Of a DNA stretch of 56,207 nt, positions 37,770 to 46,002 are shown in pieces. Source of the DNA: Lachnospiraceae bacterium (GTDB lineage Bacteria > Bacillota > Clostridia > Lachnospirales > Lachnospiraceae); assembly GCA_023663945.1 (NCBI GenBank), contig JAMPGL010000023.1:1-56207 (forward strand). The letters run 5' to 3'. Position numbers and translations under genes: made by a program. Positions within the stretch are counted from its first letter, which is position 1, and each line of letters starts with the position of its first letter. Under the pieces are notes generated by a model. The model saw only the letters and a program-made list of their open reading frames with translations. It was not told the DNA's origin and made no database searches.

Positions 37770-39371
37770 ATGAAAAATGGCTATTTTCAGTTAGAGTGCG
37801 GAAGTAATGGTACAGGGCTTAAGGTGTTTGCACCCAAGGACGGCGGCAAACCGGTTACAGTCCGGGAAGTGATGGAATATTTAAACCGTGCCGGGGCAAA
37901 ATATGACCTGCATATTTTAAATAATGGAATAACAGAATCCTACGAATCACAGGCAGAGGAATATTCATTCAAGGTAAATGATGATACTATTCTGGAAGTC
38001 AGGGAAAGTTATAACCTAATGATCAGTCCGGATAAAATGCATGCTTCTGCCAGATTTTATCCTCCGTCTGTTCACGGCGAAAGAATGACAGCGGAGGAGT
38101 TTTTGCAGGATCTTGAACATAAAGGGATTAAGTCTGGCATCCTTAAGGATATGATTGCATCGTTTTTTAACAGTCCGCGGTACTGCACGGATTTTTTGGT
38201 GGCAAGGGGACAGCCGGTGAGGCATGGTACGGATGCCAGGATTGAATACTATTTTGATACGGATTTAAGCACAAAGCCGACCTTAAATGAGGACGGAAGC
38301 GTAGACTTCTTTCATTTAAATACGGTAAGCCACTGCAAGCAGGGAGACCTTCTGGCAAGGCGTTTTCCGGAGGATCCGGGAGACCCCGGAACCAATATCT
38401 ACGGGGAGCGCTCCAATCCCAGGGAAGTAAAGCGCAATCCGCTCCGGTTTGGCAGGAATGTCCTATTAAATGAGGATGAGCAGACCCTGACCGCTGAGAC
38501 GGATGGGCATGTGACCTTAAACGACGGGCTGGTAGCGGTATCGAATGTGCTGGAATTGGAAAACGTGGATATTTCCACCGGAAATATTGAGTATGACGGC
38601 AGCGTGAAGGTTAACGGCAATGTAGTTACCAATTTTTCCGTAAAGGCAAAAGGAAATATTGAAGTTTACGGCGTGGTGGAAGGCGCTTATCTGGAAGCGG
38701 AAGGCGATATTATCATTGCCAGAGGCGTTAACGGCATGGCAAAAGGCATCTTGAAAGCAAAAGGCAACGTGGTTTCCAAATTTGTGGAGAATGCAAAGGT
38801 GTCCGCGGGAGGATATATTTCTACGGAATCTATCCTGCACAGTGAGGTGATGGCGGGGACGGAGATTCAGGTGACCGGAAGGCGCGGGTTTATCACGGGC
38901 GGTCATGTGAGCGCGGCAAACCTGATTCAGGTTAAGACGCTGGGCTCTCCCATGGGAACGGATACGGTCGTGGAAGTGGGGGCGGATCCTCAGCTTAAGC
39001 TCCAATACAAACAGCTTCATCAGCAGGCCGCTGAGGATAAGAGAATTATTGAATCGATCAAGCCGGTGCTTACATCCATGGCGCAAAAGCTGAATCAGGG
39101 CGTGAAGTTCAAGCCGGAGCAGCTGCAGAATATTAAGGAGATGGTAGCCGCGGACAAAAAGAAGAGACAGGATTTTGAAGAATGCATGAAGAAGCTTCAG
39201 GAGATTCAGTCGCTCCTTGATAAGAGCGACAATGCAAGGGTGGAAGTCCGGGATCGTGTCTATACCGGAACAAGAGTCTGCATCGGTGATGTCTCCATGA
39301 TTGTAAAGGATACCATGCATTACTGCAAGTTTGTGAAAGCGCAGGGCGATGTAAAGTCGGCAGGGTTATAA
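37770..39371 (+). CDS. fapA: FapA family protein (DUF342)
   Basis: FapA (flagellar assembly protein A) family, 533 residues. The N-terminal half carries the family's beta-rich domain (FHLNTVSHCKQGDLLARRFPEDPGD is part of it), and the centre has repeated short strands of the right-handed helix type (NIEYDGSVKVNGNV, GNIEVYGVVEGAYLEAEGDI and similar). The C-terminal quarter is a coiled coil followed by a short beta segment. In Vibrio vulnificus FapA links sugar-phosphotransferase state to flagellation; here the role is inferred. It follows sigD by 16 bases. Confidence 0.85.
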   Translation: MKNGYFQLECGSNGTGLKVFAPKDGGKPVTVREVMEYLNRAGAKYDLHILNNGITESYESQAEEYSFKVNDDTILEVRESYNLMISPDKMHASARFYPPSVHGERMTAEEFLQDLEHKGIKSGILKDMIASFFNSPRYCTDFLVARGQPVRHGTDARIEYYFDTDLSTKPTLNEDGSVDFFHLNTVSHCKQGDLLARRFPEDPGDPGTNIYGERSNPREVKRNPLRFGRNVLLNEDEQTLTAETDGHVTLNDGLVAVSNVLELENVDISTGNIEYDGSVKVNGNVVTNFSVKAKGNIEVYGVVEGAYLEAEGDIIIARGVNGMAKGILKAKGNVVSKFVENAKVSAGGYISTESILHSEVMAGTEIQVTGRRGFITGGHVSAANLIQVKTLGSPMGTDTVVEVGADPQLKLQYKQLHQQAAEDKRIIESIKPVLTSMAQKLNQGVKFKPEQLQNIKEMVAADKKKRQDFEECMKKLQEIQSLLDKSDNARVEVRDRVYTGTRVCIGDVSMIVKDTMHYCKFVKAQGDVKSAGL

Positions 39372-39458
39372 TATAAGATATGTCAAAATTGCAATTTGCA
39401 ATTTATGTTATAAAGTAATATGAGGTGACATTGGTTCTCAGAAAGGTGTGATGTTATT

Positions 39459-39776
39459 ATGACAATCAGCAGAGTCGAGCTGCAGGGGCAGGTTACCAGA
39501 GCGCAGGATTTTACAACAATCAAGCATAATGAGGACAACAAGACGATGGTGGATCAGACCAATATCCAGCGTCAGTTCGATCAAAATGTGGATAACAGGC
39601 TTCGGCAGGTAAATCAAAGTGATCAGGCGGAAAACCAGCAGAAGCGTTTTGATGCCAAAGAGAAGGGAAATGGAACTTATTCCGGTGACGGAGGCAGGAG
39701 AAGAAAGAAGGAAGAAAAGAAAGAAGACGGAAAGGTCGTGCTCAAAGGCAGAGGCGGCTTTGATATGAAAATCTAA
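39459..39776 (+). CDS. Charged 105-residue protein of Lachnospiraceae flagellar loci
   Basis: The product has no known domain. It is hydrophilic: a Gln/Asp/Asn-rich first half (VELQGQVTRAQDFTTIKHN at the start) and a Lys/Glu/Gly-rich C-terminus that ends in KGRGGFDMKI. Similar proteins that I recall sit in the same place in other Lachnospiraceae flagellar clusters, which suggests a conserved function, perhaps as a scaffold or chaperone. The 87 bases upstream contain a repeated ATTGCAATTTGCAATTT string but no clear promoter. Confidence 0.72.
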   Translation: MTISRVELQGQVTRAQDFTTIKHNEDNKTMVDQTNIQRQFDQNVDNRLRQVNQSDQAENQQKRFDAKEKGNGTYSGDGGRRRKKEEKKEDGKVVLKGRGGFDMKI

Positions 39777-39825
39777 TGATGTATGCAGCCGGAAGCGGAA
39801 TGCTGCGGCTGCATGGAGGTTAATT

Positions 39826-40722
39826 ATGGGAATCATGGAAATCGTTCTTATCGTTCTCGGGGTAATTGTGTTTGTAGGGAGTTTTCTGCTCCCGGCAGGT
39901 AAGAAGTCAGATGAAGATGAAAAGGCGCTGAGCGAAGAAATCATTCATGAGATGGTGGAAAAGGAAGTGGAGGGCGCCAAAACACAGATCGGGGATATTG
40001 TTGATGAGACGATCACTTATGCGATGGAAAAGACGGAACGTTCTATGGACCGGCTGACAAATGAGAAGATGTCGGCGGTCAACGAATATTCCGATACTGT
40101 GCTGGAAGAAATTAACAAGAATCATAAAGAAGTGGTGTTTCTTTATGACATGTTAAATGACAAGCACGAAAATTTAAAGTCTGTAGTCAGCGAAGCCGCC
40201 AAAATGGCGGGAGAAGTAAAGCAGACGGTAAAGGATGCAGAAATTCTCGCCAAAGAGGTGGAAAGCAGCGTGGCAAAGGAAGCGGAGGCTGTTCCGGAAG
40301 CACTTCCTTTGGAAATCAAAGCTCCCATCCCACAGAGCGCAGCACCGGAGAAGGAGTTTATCCCTATACAGGCGCAGAAGGTGGAGATCCTTTATCCCGA
40401 ATACGACAGCGGACAGGGCGTTCCTGTCTTTGAGGATGCTGTGGAGACGGCTCCAGCGGGACAGCCAAAGGCGGCGGAGCCGATTCTAGCCACCGTCAAG
40501 CCTCCCGTGCAGGCAAAGGAAGCGGAAAGCAGGGGGATAAATCCTGCACCGGAACCGGCGCCGGATGTGGAAGTGACTTTAAATGCAGACGAAAAACGCA
40601 ACAACAATGACAGAATTTTGGAAATGCACAATGCCGGAAGATCTAATATGGCAATCGCAAAGGAGCTTGGGCTGGGAATCGGTGAAGTGAAGCTTGTGAT
40701 TGATTTATTTGAAGGATTATAA
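39826..40722 (+). CDS. SwrB-like protein with DUF6115 C-terminus
   Basis: This 298-residue protein has one N-terminal membrane helix (about 4-22), a long coiled coil (about 40-140), a Pro/Ala/Glu-rich linker (about 150-255) and a C-terminal helix-turn-helix-like DUF6115 segment (ILEMHNAGRSNMAIAKELGL). The same layout and place (downstream of sigD, upstream of rpsB) belong to SwrB of Bacillus subtilis, which promotes export-gate assembly. Functional equivalence is inferred, not shown. Confidence 0.7.
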   Translation: MGIMEIVLIVLGVIVFVGSFLLPAGKKSDEDEKALSEEIIHEMVEKEVEGAKTQIGDIVDETITYAMEKTERSMDRLTNEKMSAVNEYSDTVLEEINKNHKEVVFLYDMLNDKHENLKSVVSEAAKMAGEVKQTVKDAEILAKEVESSVAKEAEAVPEALPLEIKAPIPQSAAPEKEFIPIQAQKVEILYPEYDSGQGVPVFEDAVETAPAGQPKAAEPILATVKPPVQAKEAESRGINPAPEPAPDVEVTLNADEKRNNNDRILEMHNAGRSNMAIAKELGLGIGEVKLVIDLFEGL

Positions 40723-40723
40723 G

Positions 40724-41473
40724 ATGATGAACTTAAAATATTACCTGCGGGGGCTCGGCGTGGGAATCGTAGTCACCGTACTGATTATGAGCATTGCATT
40801 AGGGGGAAAGGAATCCTTAAGCAATGAGGAGATTAAAGAACGGGCGAGAGCTCTTGGAATGGTTGAGGGCGGAACCCTCATAGAGGATGCGCAGACGGCT
40901 CTTAATAATATGGGAGCCTCCGGCGGAGAGGTTTCTGACGAGGAGGCTTCCGGTCAGGAGGTTTCCAACAAGGAGGCATCTGATGAGGAAACTTCTGATG
41001 AGGGGGCGGAAACGCCTGCCGATGACGGGGAACAGCCGCCGGAAGGAGAGTCCCAATCCGCAGAAGAATCCCAGTCCGGAGAAGGGCAGGAGCCTGCGGA
41101 TGAGACTGAGGCTTCGGAAGGAGCGGAATCGATGGATGATCCTCAGCCCATAGACGGACAACAGTATATGGTTGACCCGGAACAGACGGAGGAAGCGAGA
41201 GCTTTGGAGGAGCCGTCCCCTTCGCCGGAGCCGGAGGAGAAGCCGGTCTTTACCGGAAGGGACGAGCCTGTCACCATTCAGGTAAACCGGGGAGAAGGCT
41301 CTTACACGGTATGCAAAAGGCTGGAACAGGCGGGATTAATTGAATCGGCGTCGGAATTTGACAACTATTTGTATCAGAACGGATACGATAAAAAGATCCG
41401 CGCCGGAAGCTTTGAAATCCCGGCAGGCGCGGGAGAGGGGCAGATAGCCGGAATCTTAATTGGAACGCAGTAA
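40724..41473 (+). CDS. Membrane-anchored protein with MltG/YceG-like LysM-type domain, no lytic domain
   Basis: The 249-residue protein has one membrane helix (about 8-26), an acidic low-complexity spacer of Ser/Glu/Asp/Ala repeats (about 65-165), and a C-terminal domain (about 180-249) that resembles the N-terminal LysM-like part of MltG endolytic transglycosylase (VNRGEGSYTVCKRLEQAGLI, then RAGSFEIPAG). The catalytic YceG domain is absent. It may bind cell wall without cutting it. ATG 40724 follows GAAGGA at seven bases, one base after the previous stop. Confidence 0.65.
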   Translation: MMNLKYYLRGLGVGIVVTVLIMSIALGGKESLSNEEIKERARALGMVEGGTLIEDAQTALNNMGASGGEVSDEEASGQEVSNKEASDEETSDEGAETPADDGEQPPEGESQSAEESQSGEGQEPADETEASEGAESMDDPQPIDGQQYMVDPEQTEEARALEEPSPSPEPEEKPVFTGRDEPVTIQVNRGEGSYTVCKRLEQAGLIESASEFDNYLYQNGYDKKIRAGSFEIPAGAGEGQIAGILIGTQ

Positions 41474-41479
41474 AAACTC

Positions 41480-41508
41480 TTGTCATAGAGAATTTATTAT
41501 GATATAAT
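41480..41508 (+). promoter_or_regulatory. rpsB promoter
   Basis: TTGTCA (41480-41485) and TATAAT (41503-41508) are 17 bases apart, a near-consensus housekeeping promoter. It separates rpsB-tsf from the motility genes. Confidence 0.8.
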
Positions 41509-41514
41509 TTGCTA

Positions 41515-41636
41515 CGTTGCGGTGTCATGCCGCAGAAACTATTAATCACGCATGCTTTGAGCTGTCGGTGCTTCCGGGAGGGAGGTAGGCAGAAGGATAA
41601 AGGCATGCGGAAGCAAAACCAAATGGAGGTAGAAAC
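41515..41636 (+). other. Structured rpsB leader, possible S2 autoregulatory site
   Basis: The 120-base leader contains TGCGG/CCGCA (about 41519-41535) and a larger stem in which GCTTCCG (about 41572-41578) can pair with CGGAAGC (about 41609-41615). A leader of this length before a ribosomal protein gene often mediates feedback by the protein. The S2 role is inferred; no known consensus was matched. Confidence 0.35.
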
Positions 41637-42407
41637 ATGAGCGTTATTTCAATGAAACAGTTATTGGAGGCAGGTGTTCATTTTGGACATCAGACAAGAA
41701 GATGGAATCCTAAGATGGCTCCCTATATCTTCACAGAGAGAAACGGAATCCACATTATCGATCTGCAGAAGTCCGTAGGCAAGGTTGACGAGGCTTACCG
41801 GGCAGTATTTGAGATTGCAGAGCAGGGCGGAACCATTCTTTTTGTAGGCACCAAGAAGCAGGCGCAGGATGCTGTGAAGGCGGAGGCTGAGCGCTGCGGT
41901 ATGTACTATGTAAATGAGAGATGGCTGGGCGGCATGCTCACCAACTTTAAGACGATTCAGAGCAGAATTGACCGTTTAAGAGCAATTGAGACCATGTCGG
42001 AGGATGGAACCTTTGACGTGCTTCCCAAAAAGGAAGTAATTGCCCTCAAAAAGGAATGGGAGAAACTGGAGAAGAACCTTGGCGGTATCAAAAATATGAC
42101 CAGAATCCCTGATGCTATTTTCGTTGTAGACCCCAAGAAGGAAAGAATCTGCGTGCAGGAGGCACATGCACTTGGAATCACATTGATTGGTATCGGCGAT
42201 ACCAACTGTGACCCTGAGGAGCTTGACTTTATTATCCCCGGCAATGATGACGCGATCAGAGCCGTTAAGCTGATTGTTTCCAAGATGGCGGATGCCGTAA
42301 TCGAGGCAAATCAGGGCGAAGAATCTCTCACCGCAGAGATGGAAGAGGTTGTAGAAGAGGCACCGGCAACAGATATTGAAGAGGTTGCGGCGGCAGAAGA
42401 AGAGTAA
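41637..42407 (+). CDS. rpsB: 30S ribosomal protein S2
   Basis: S2 is a small-subunit ribosomal protein. The 256-residue product starts with [20 protein letters not shown] and has the [12 protein letters not shown] and [13 protein letters not shown] blocks. The C-terminus has an extra acidic tail (about 225-256, Glu/Ala-rich), common in clostridial S2. ATG 41637 follows TGGAGG. tsf follows, as in most bacteria. Confidence 0.98.
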   Translation: MSVISMKQLLEAGVHFGHQTRRWNPKMAPYIFTERNGIHIIDLQKSVGKVDEAYRAVFEIAEQGGTILFVGTKKQAQDAVKAEAERCGMYYVNERWLGGMLTNFKTIQSRIDRLRAIETMSEDGTFDVLPKKEVIALKKEWEKLEKNLGGIKNMTRIPDAIFVVDPKKERICVQEAHALGITLIGIGDTNCDPEELDFIIPGNDDAIRAVKLIVSKMADAVIEANQGEESLTAEMEEVVEEAPATDIEEVAAAEEE

Positions 42408-42450
42408 GCAGGTTTCACAAGAATCACAGTTAAATATGGAGGAAAATAAA

Positions 42451-43389
42451 ATGGCTAATATAACGGCAGCTATGGTAAAAGAATTGAGAGAGATGACCGG
42501 AGCCGGAATGATGGATTGCAAGAAGGCTTTAGGAGAGACAGACGGCGATATGGATGCGGCTGTAGAGTTCCTTAGAAAGAACGGTCAGGCAAAGGCTGAG
42601 AAAAAGGCAGGCAGAATTGCGGCGGAAGGGCTTTGCCACGTGTATGTTTTCGATGACAAGATTGCGTCAATTGTGGAAGTAAACTCTGAAACTGACTTTG
42701 TTGCTAAGAATGAGGAGTTCCAGAATTTTGTTGCGGCTGTAGCGAGGCAGGCAGTTGAAACCAGCACAACGGATATGGATGAATTTATGGCGGAGAGATG
42801 GAATGCAGACAAATCCAAGACCGTAAAGGAAGCCTTAGTCGAGAAGATTGCAGTGATTGGAGAGAATTTAAATATCAGAAGATTTAAGAAGGTAGTTGCC
42901 ACAAAGGGCTTTGTAGTATCTTACGTGCACGGCGGCGGAAGAATCGGCGTTGTCGTGGAGGCGGCTGCAGATAGAGTGAATGAATTTTTGAAGGAAGCAA
43001 TGACCAACATTGCAATGCAGATTGCGGCTCTGTCCCCGAAATATGTGTCCACTGAGGATGTCTCTGAGGAGTACAAGGCGCATGAAAAAGAAATCCTGAT
43101 GGCACAGATTGCAAACGATCCCAAGATGGCGGGCAAGCCGGAGAAGGTTATCGAGGGCGCTGTGGCAGGACGTCTCAACAAGGAGTTAAAGGAAGTATGC
43201 CTGTTAGAGCAGGTTTATGTGAAGGCAGAGGACGGCAAGCAGACGGTTGCCCAGTATATTGCGCAGGTTGCCAAAGAGAACCATGCAGAGCTTTCCATAA
43301 GAAGCTTTGTGCGCTATGAGACCGGCGAAGGAATCGAGAAGAAGGTTGATGATTTTGCGGCGGAAGTGGCGGCACAGGCAGGGCTGTAA
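42451..43389 (+). CDS. tsf: Translation elongation factor Ts
   Basis: EF-Ts regenerates EF-Tu-GTP. The 312-residue protein starts with the UBA-like segment (VKELREMTGAGMMDCKKAL) and has the EF-Tu-contact motif SETDFVAKN. ATG 42451 follows TGGAGGA; the longer frame from 42376 overlaps rpsB and lacks a ribosome site. A terminator follows. Confidence 0.98.
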   Translation: MANITAAMVKELREMTGAGMMDCKKALGETDGDMDAAVEFLRKNGQAKAEKKAGRIAAEGLCHVYVFDDKIASIVEVNSETDFVAKNEEFQNFVAAVARQAVETSTTDMDEFMAERWNADKSKTVKEALVEKIAVIGENLNIRRFKKVVATKGFVVSYVHGGGRIGVVVEAAADRVNEFLKEAMTNIAMQIAALSPKYVSTEDVSEEYKAHEKEILMAQIANDPKMAGKPEKVIEGAVAGRLNKELKEVCLLEQVYVKAEDGKQTVAQYIAQVAKENHAELSIRSFVRYETGEGIEKKVDDFAAEVAAQAGL

Positions 43390-43414
43390 TTGAATTATTA
43401 AATCAAAATGGAAG

Positions 43415-43460
43415 ACTCCCGGAACTATGGCTGACAGCCAGTTAGAATCCGGGAGTTTTT
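43415..43460 (+). terminator. Terminator after tsf
   Basis: ACTCCCGGA (43415-43423) pairs with TCCGGGAGT (43448-43456), with an inner TGGCT/AGCCA-like pairing, and is followed by TTTT. It closes the rpsB-tsf unit. Confidence 0.85.
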
Positions 43461-43501
43461 GTGAAATAGGAAATGATACTGCAGCATTACAGGATACCAA
43501 G

Positions 43502-43549
43502 AAGAATTTGCGAAGCAAATTCTTTAAAGTTGGCATCTATGCCAACTTT
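43502..43549. other. Two adjacent perfect hairpins between tsf and the GGDEF gene
   Basis: AAGAATTTGC-GAA-GCAAATTCTT (43502-43524) and AAAGTTGGC-ATCTAT-GCCAACTTT (43526-43549) are perfect stems of 10 and 9-11 base pairs. The second is followed by TCTT and may act as a second terminator or as a bidirectional block. No gene is in this gap. Confidence 0.7.
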
Positions 43550-43586
43550 TCTTATGGCATATTTATTGAAAATATAGTAAAATAGT

Positions 43587-43601
43587 TACAGTATCGCTGT
43601 A
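43587..43601. promoter_or_regulatory. Operator-like dyad upstream of the GGDEF gene
   Basis: TACAG-TATCG-CTGTA is a perfect five-base dyad in a region of further symmetry (AAAAT before it, ATTTT after it). It lies 46 bases before the TTG start and just downstream of AT-rich sequence that could hold a promoter (TATAGT near 43573-43578). Either a regulator-binding site or a leader hairpin. Confidence 0.4.
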
Positions 43602-43646
43602 GATTTTATCACAGCTCGAAGAACAGGCAGCAAAGGAGAGAAGACA

Positions 43647-45956
43647 TTGGGAAAAGAGCGTAAGAGAATCACCGTCGGGGTACTGGTAAGCGGGATTCTG
43701 GATGAATTTACGGAGTATATATGCAAAGGGGTTTTACATGCCGCCAAAATGCAGGATGTGAATGTGGTTATTTTTCCGGGAAAGTATCTGGACAGGGACT
43801 TAAGCACAAACAGGGATCTGATGTATGAATACCAGCACAGTACGGTTTTTTCTTATGCAAGAAAGGAAAACCTTGATGCGCTTGTTGCGGCGACAGACTG
43901 TATCGGCTGTTTCACGGACGGGAAACGCATGCAGGAGATGATGAAGCAGTACGAGGGGATTCCCTGCGTGCTTGTGGCATCCAAGATGGAGGGGTATCCT
44001 GGAGTCACTTTTGATAATCACGGCGGTATCCAGGAGGGGCTGGAATATCTGATTGAAAAGGCAGGATGCCGGAGATTCGGCATGATTGCAGGACCAGACT
44101 CTAACACGGACGCTTATGAGCGGAAGCAGGCGTTTACTCAGGTGTTGGAAGCGCATGGGATTGAGGTGACGGACCGGATGTTTGCCGCGGGAGATCTTTC
44201 CAAACGAAGCGTGAATGCTTTCCGGACGCTTTTGGATCAGAATCCGGATTTGGAAGCGGTTTTCTGCGTCAATGACGAGTCCGCAATGGGATTTTATGAG
44301 GAGTTAAAGCGGAGAAATATTATGCCCGGCAGAGATATTTCGGTGTTTGGGTATGATGATACCATTGCCTCAGCCAAGTCCCAGCCGTCCTTATCCTCCG
44401 TCCGCGCCGATCCGGCTGAGTTGGGGGAACATGCCCTTAAGATGGTACTGCGCATGCTGTGCGGCGAAAAGATAGAGAGCCGTACCATTCCGACCAAATT
44501 TGTAATGAGGGATTCTATCCGAAAGGCGGCTGTCAAAGGTGATGAGGCTTCCTCCTATGCGCTTAAAGACGATGCGGAGATTTACTTTGAAGAGATTTTT
44601 TATCGGTGCAGGCATGAGGAACTGAAGGAAACTCTGGAAATCCTGCGCCGGGATTTTGATAAGCTGATCGCCAAAATCAGCCAATTGTTTGAACAGTATG
44701 ATAAGGGGATGGAGTCTTATATTGCCATTCATCAGGCATTGGACGCCTTTTTGGATCACGGCGCAGTCATCCACGGAGATATGGATAATCTGCTGATCGT
44801 ATTTGAGAAGATCTATCAGTCGCTAAAGAGAAAACAGCCGGATGTGGAAAGCTCTTATCAGCTTCGGGATTTCTTTTCCATCGCTTACCGGAAGATCATC
44901 CGCGCCATGGATTATCGGTTTGGAAGCATGAAAAAAGAAGAGGCAGACAACAATTATTCCATGAAGCTGTTTATCCGGGATATGTTACAGTTTGAAAAGG
45001 GAAATGACTTAAGCTATGCTTCCGTTTTGAACAATTTGGACTGGTTAAAGATACAGAATGCGTTTCTTTATATTTTTAAGAAGCCGCTTACTCATCTGGA
45101 CAAGGAAGAGTTTACGGCACCGGCAAGCTTTTATTTAAAGGCATATAAACGGGACGGAAAGGTTTATTCGGTTCCGGCTATCCGGCAGAAGCACAGCTTG
45201 AAAGACCTTTTTAATAATCAGGCGACGGCAGGGATGGACAGATACGCCATGCTCCTGCTCCCGTTATTTGTCAGTGAGCATTTGTATGGGCTGCTTTTGT
45301 GCGACATGTCTCAGGAATTGTTTGTCAACGGAGAATTTCTCTTAAACCAGATGAGCTCCGCAACCAAGATGATTGACCTGTTAAAGGCAAACGAGCAGAT
45401 TCAGCAGCAGTTAGAGGAGAGTCTTGCCACTTTAAGGGAAAACAACATTGTGCTGGACAATTTATCCCGTTCCGACGGGCTTACCGGAATTTTGAACCGG
45501 AGAGGATTCACGGATGCCGCGGAGGAAGCACTTGCAAAGAACCGCAGGGAAGGGAAAAAGGTCTTGGTGGTCTATGTGGATATGAATAATCTCAAGATTA
45601 TTAATGACAGGTACGGCCACGAGGAGGGAGACTTTTCCTTAAAGTTCATTGCGGAGACCTTATCGGAGGTGATGCAGGGGAGAGGAATTGCCGGGAGAAT
45701 CGGCGGTGACGAGTTTGCCTGTATTGCGGAGTATCCGGAGGAGGATGAGGGAGAGAAGCTGCTTTCAGCTGTTTATGAGAAGTTCGACCGGTATAATGCA
45801 GGGAGCGATAAGCCGTACAATCTGACGGTCTCAGCGGGGGCGAGGCTTTTGCGGAGCACGGATGCATTGACATTAAAGGAGGCTCTTACTCAGGCAGACG
45901 AAAAATTATACGAGGTTAAGAAGCTGCGGAGTAAGGAGGTTGCCAAGAGAACGTAA
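43647..45956 (+). CDS. Diguanylate cyclase with LacI-type ligand-binding domain
   Basis: The 769-residue protein has a periplasmic-binding-protein-like domain of the LacI/GalR regulator type at residues about 8-290 (VLVSGILDEFTEYICKG, the FDNHGGIQEGLEYLI block and FGYDDTIASAKSQPSLSSV), a long helical and GAF-like middle, a short coiled coil (about 560-605) and a GGDEF domain (610-769). It has no DNA-binding head, signal peptide or membrane helix, so it is cytoplasmic. The active site is intact (GGDEF at 686-690, metal Asp at 645). The usual inhibitory RxxD site upstream of GGDEF is absent. It would make c-di-GMP under control of a small ligand, perhaps a sugar. It sits between tsf and pyrH. 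TTG 43647 follows AAGGAGAG. Confidence 0.92.
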   Translation: MGKERKRITVGVLVSGILDEFTEYICKGVLHAAKMQDVNVVIFPGKYLDRDLSTNRDLMYEYQHSTVFSYARKENLDALVAATDCIGCFTDGKRMQEMMKQYEGIPCVLVASKMEGYPGVTFDNHGGIQEGLEYLIEKAGCRRFGMIAGPDSNTDAYERKQAFTQVLEAHGIEVTDRMFAAGDLSKRSVNAFRTLLDQNPDLEAVFCVNDESAMGFYEELKRRNIMPGRDISVFGYDDTIASAKSQPSLSSVRADPAELGEHALKMVLRMLCGEKIESRTIPTKFVMRDSIRKAAVKGDEASSYALKDDAEIYFEEIFYRCRHEELKETLEILRRDFDKLIAKISQLFEQYDKGMESYIAIHQALDAFLDHGAVIHGDMDNLLIVFEKIYQSLKRKQPDVESSYQLRDFFSIAYRKIIRAMDYRFGSMKKEEADNNYSMKLFIRDMLQFEKGNDLSYASVLNNLDWLKIQNAFLYIFKKPLTHLDKEEFTAPASFYLKAYKRDGKVYSVPAIRQKHSLKDLFNNQATAGMDRYAMLLLPLFVSEHLYGLLLCDMSQELFVNGEFLLNQMSSATKMIDLLKANEQIQQQLEESLATLRENNIVLDNLSRSDGLTGILNRRGFTDAAEEALAKNRREGKKVLVVYVDMNNLKIINDRYGHEEGDFSLKFIAETLSEVMQGRGIAGRIGGDEFACIAEYPEEDEGEKLLSAVYEKFDRYNAGSDKPYNLTVSAGARLLRSTDALTLKEALTQADEKLYEVKKLRSKEVAKRT

Positions 45957-45969
45957 ATTGTGATACAAT
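45940..45969 (+). promoter_or_regulatory. Possible promoter for the deacetylase gene
   Basis: TTGCCA (45940-45945) and TACAAT (45964-45969) are 18 bases apart. The -35 overlaps the end of the GGDEF gene. A start near 45976 leaves about 27 bases before ATG 46003. Confidence 0.5.
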
Positions 45970-46002
45970 AGATACAAATCGTGTGTAAGGAGTTTGAAAC
46001 CC

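Noticed and set aside
38517-39320. 267-residue minus-strand frame opposite fapA
   Set aside because: It is a shadow of a well-supported gene, without a ribosome site or family match.
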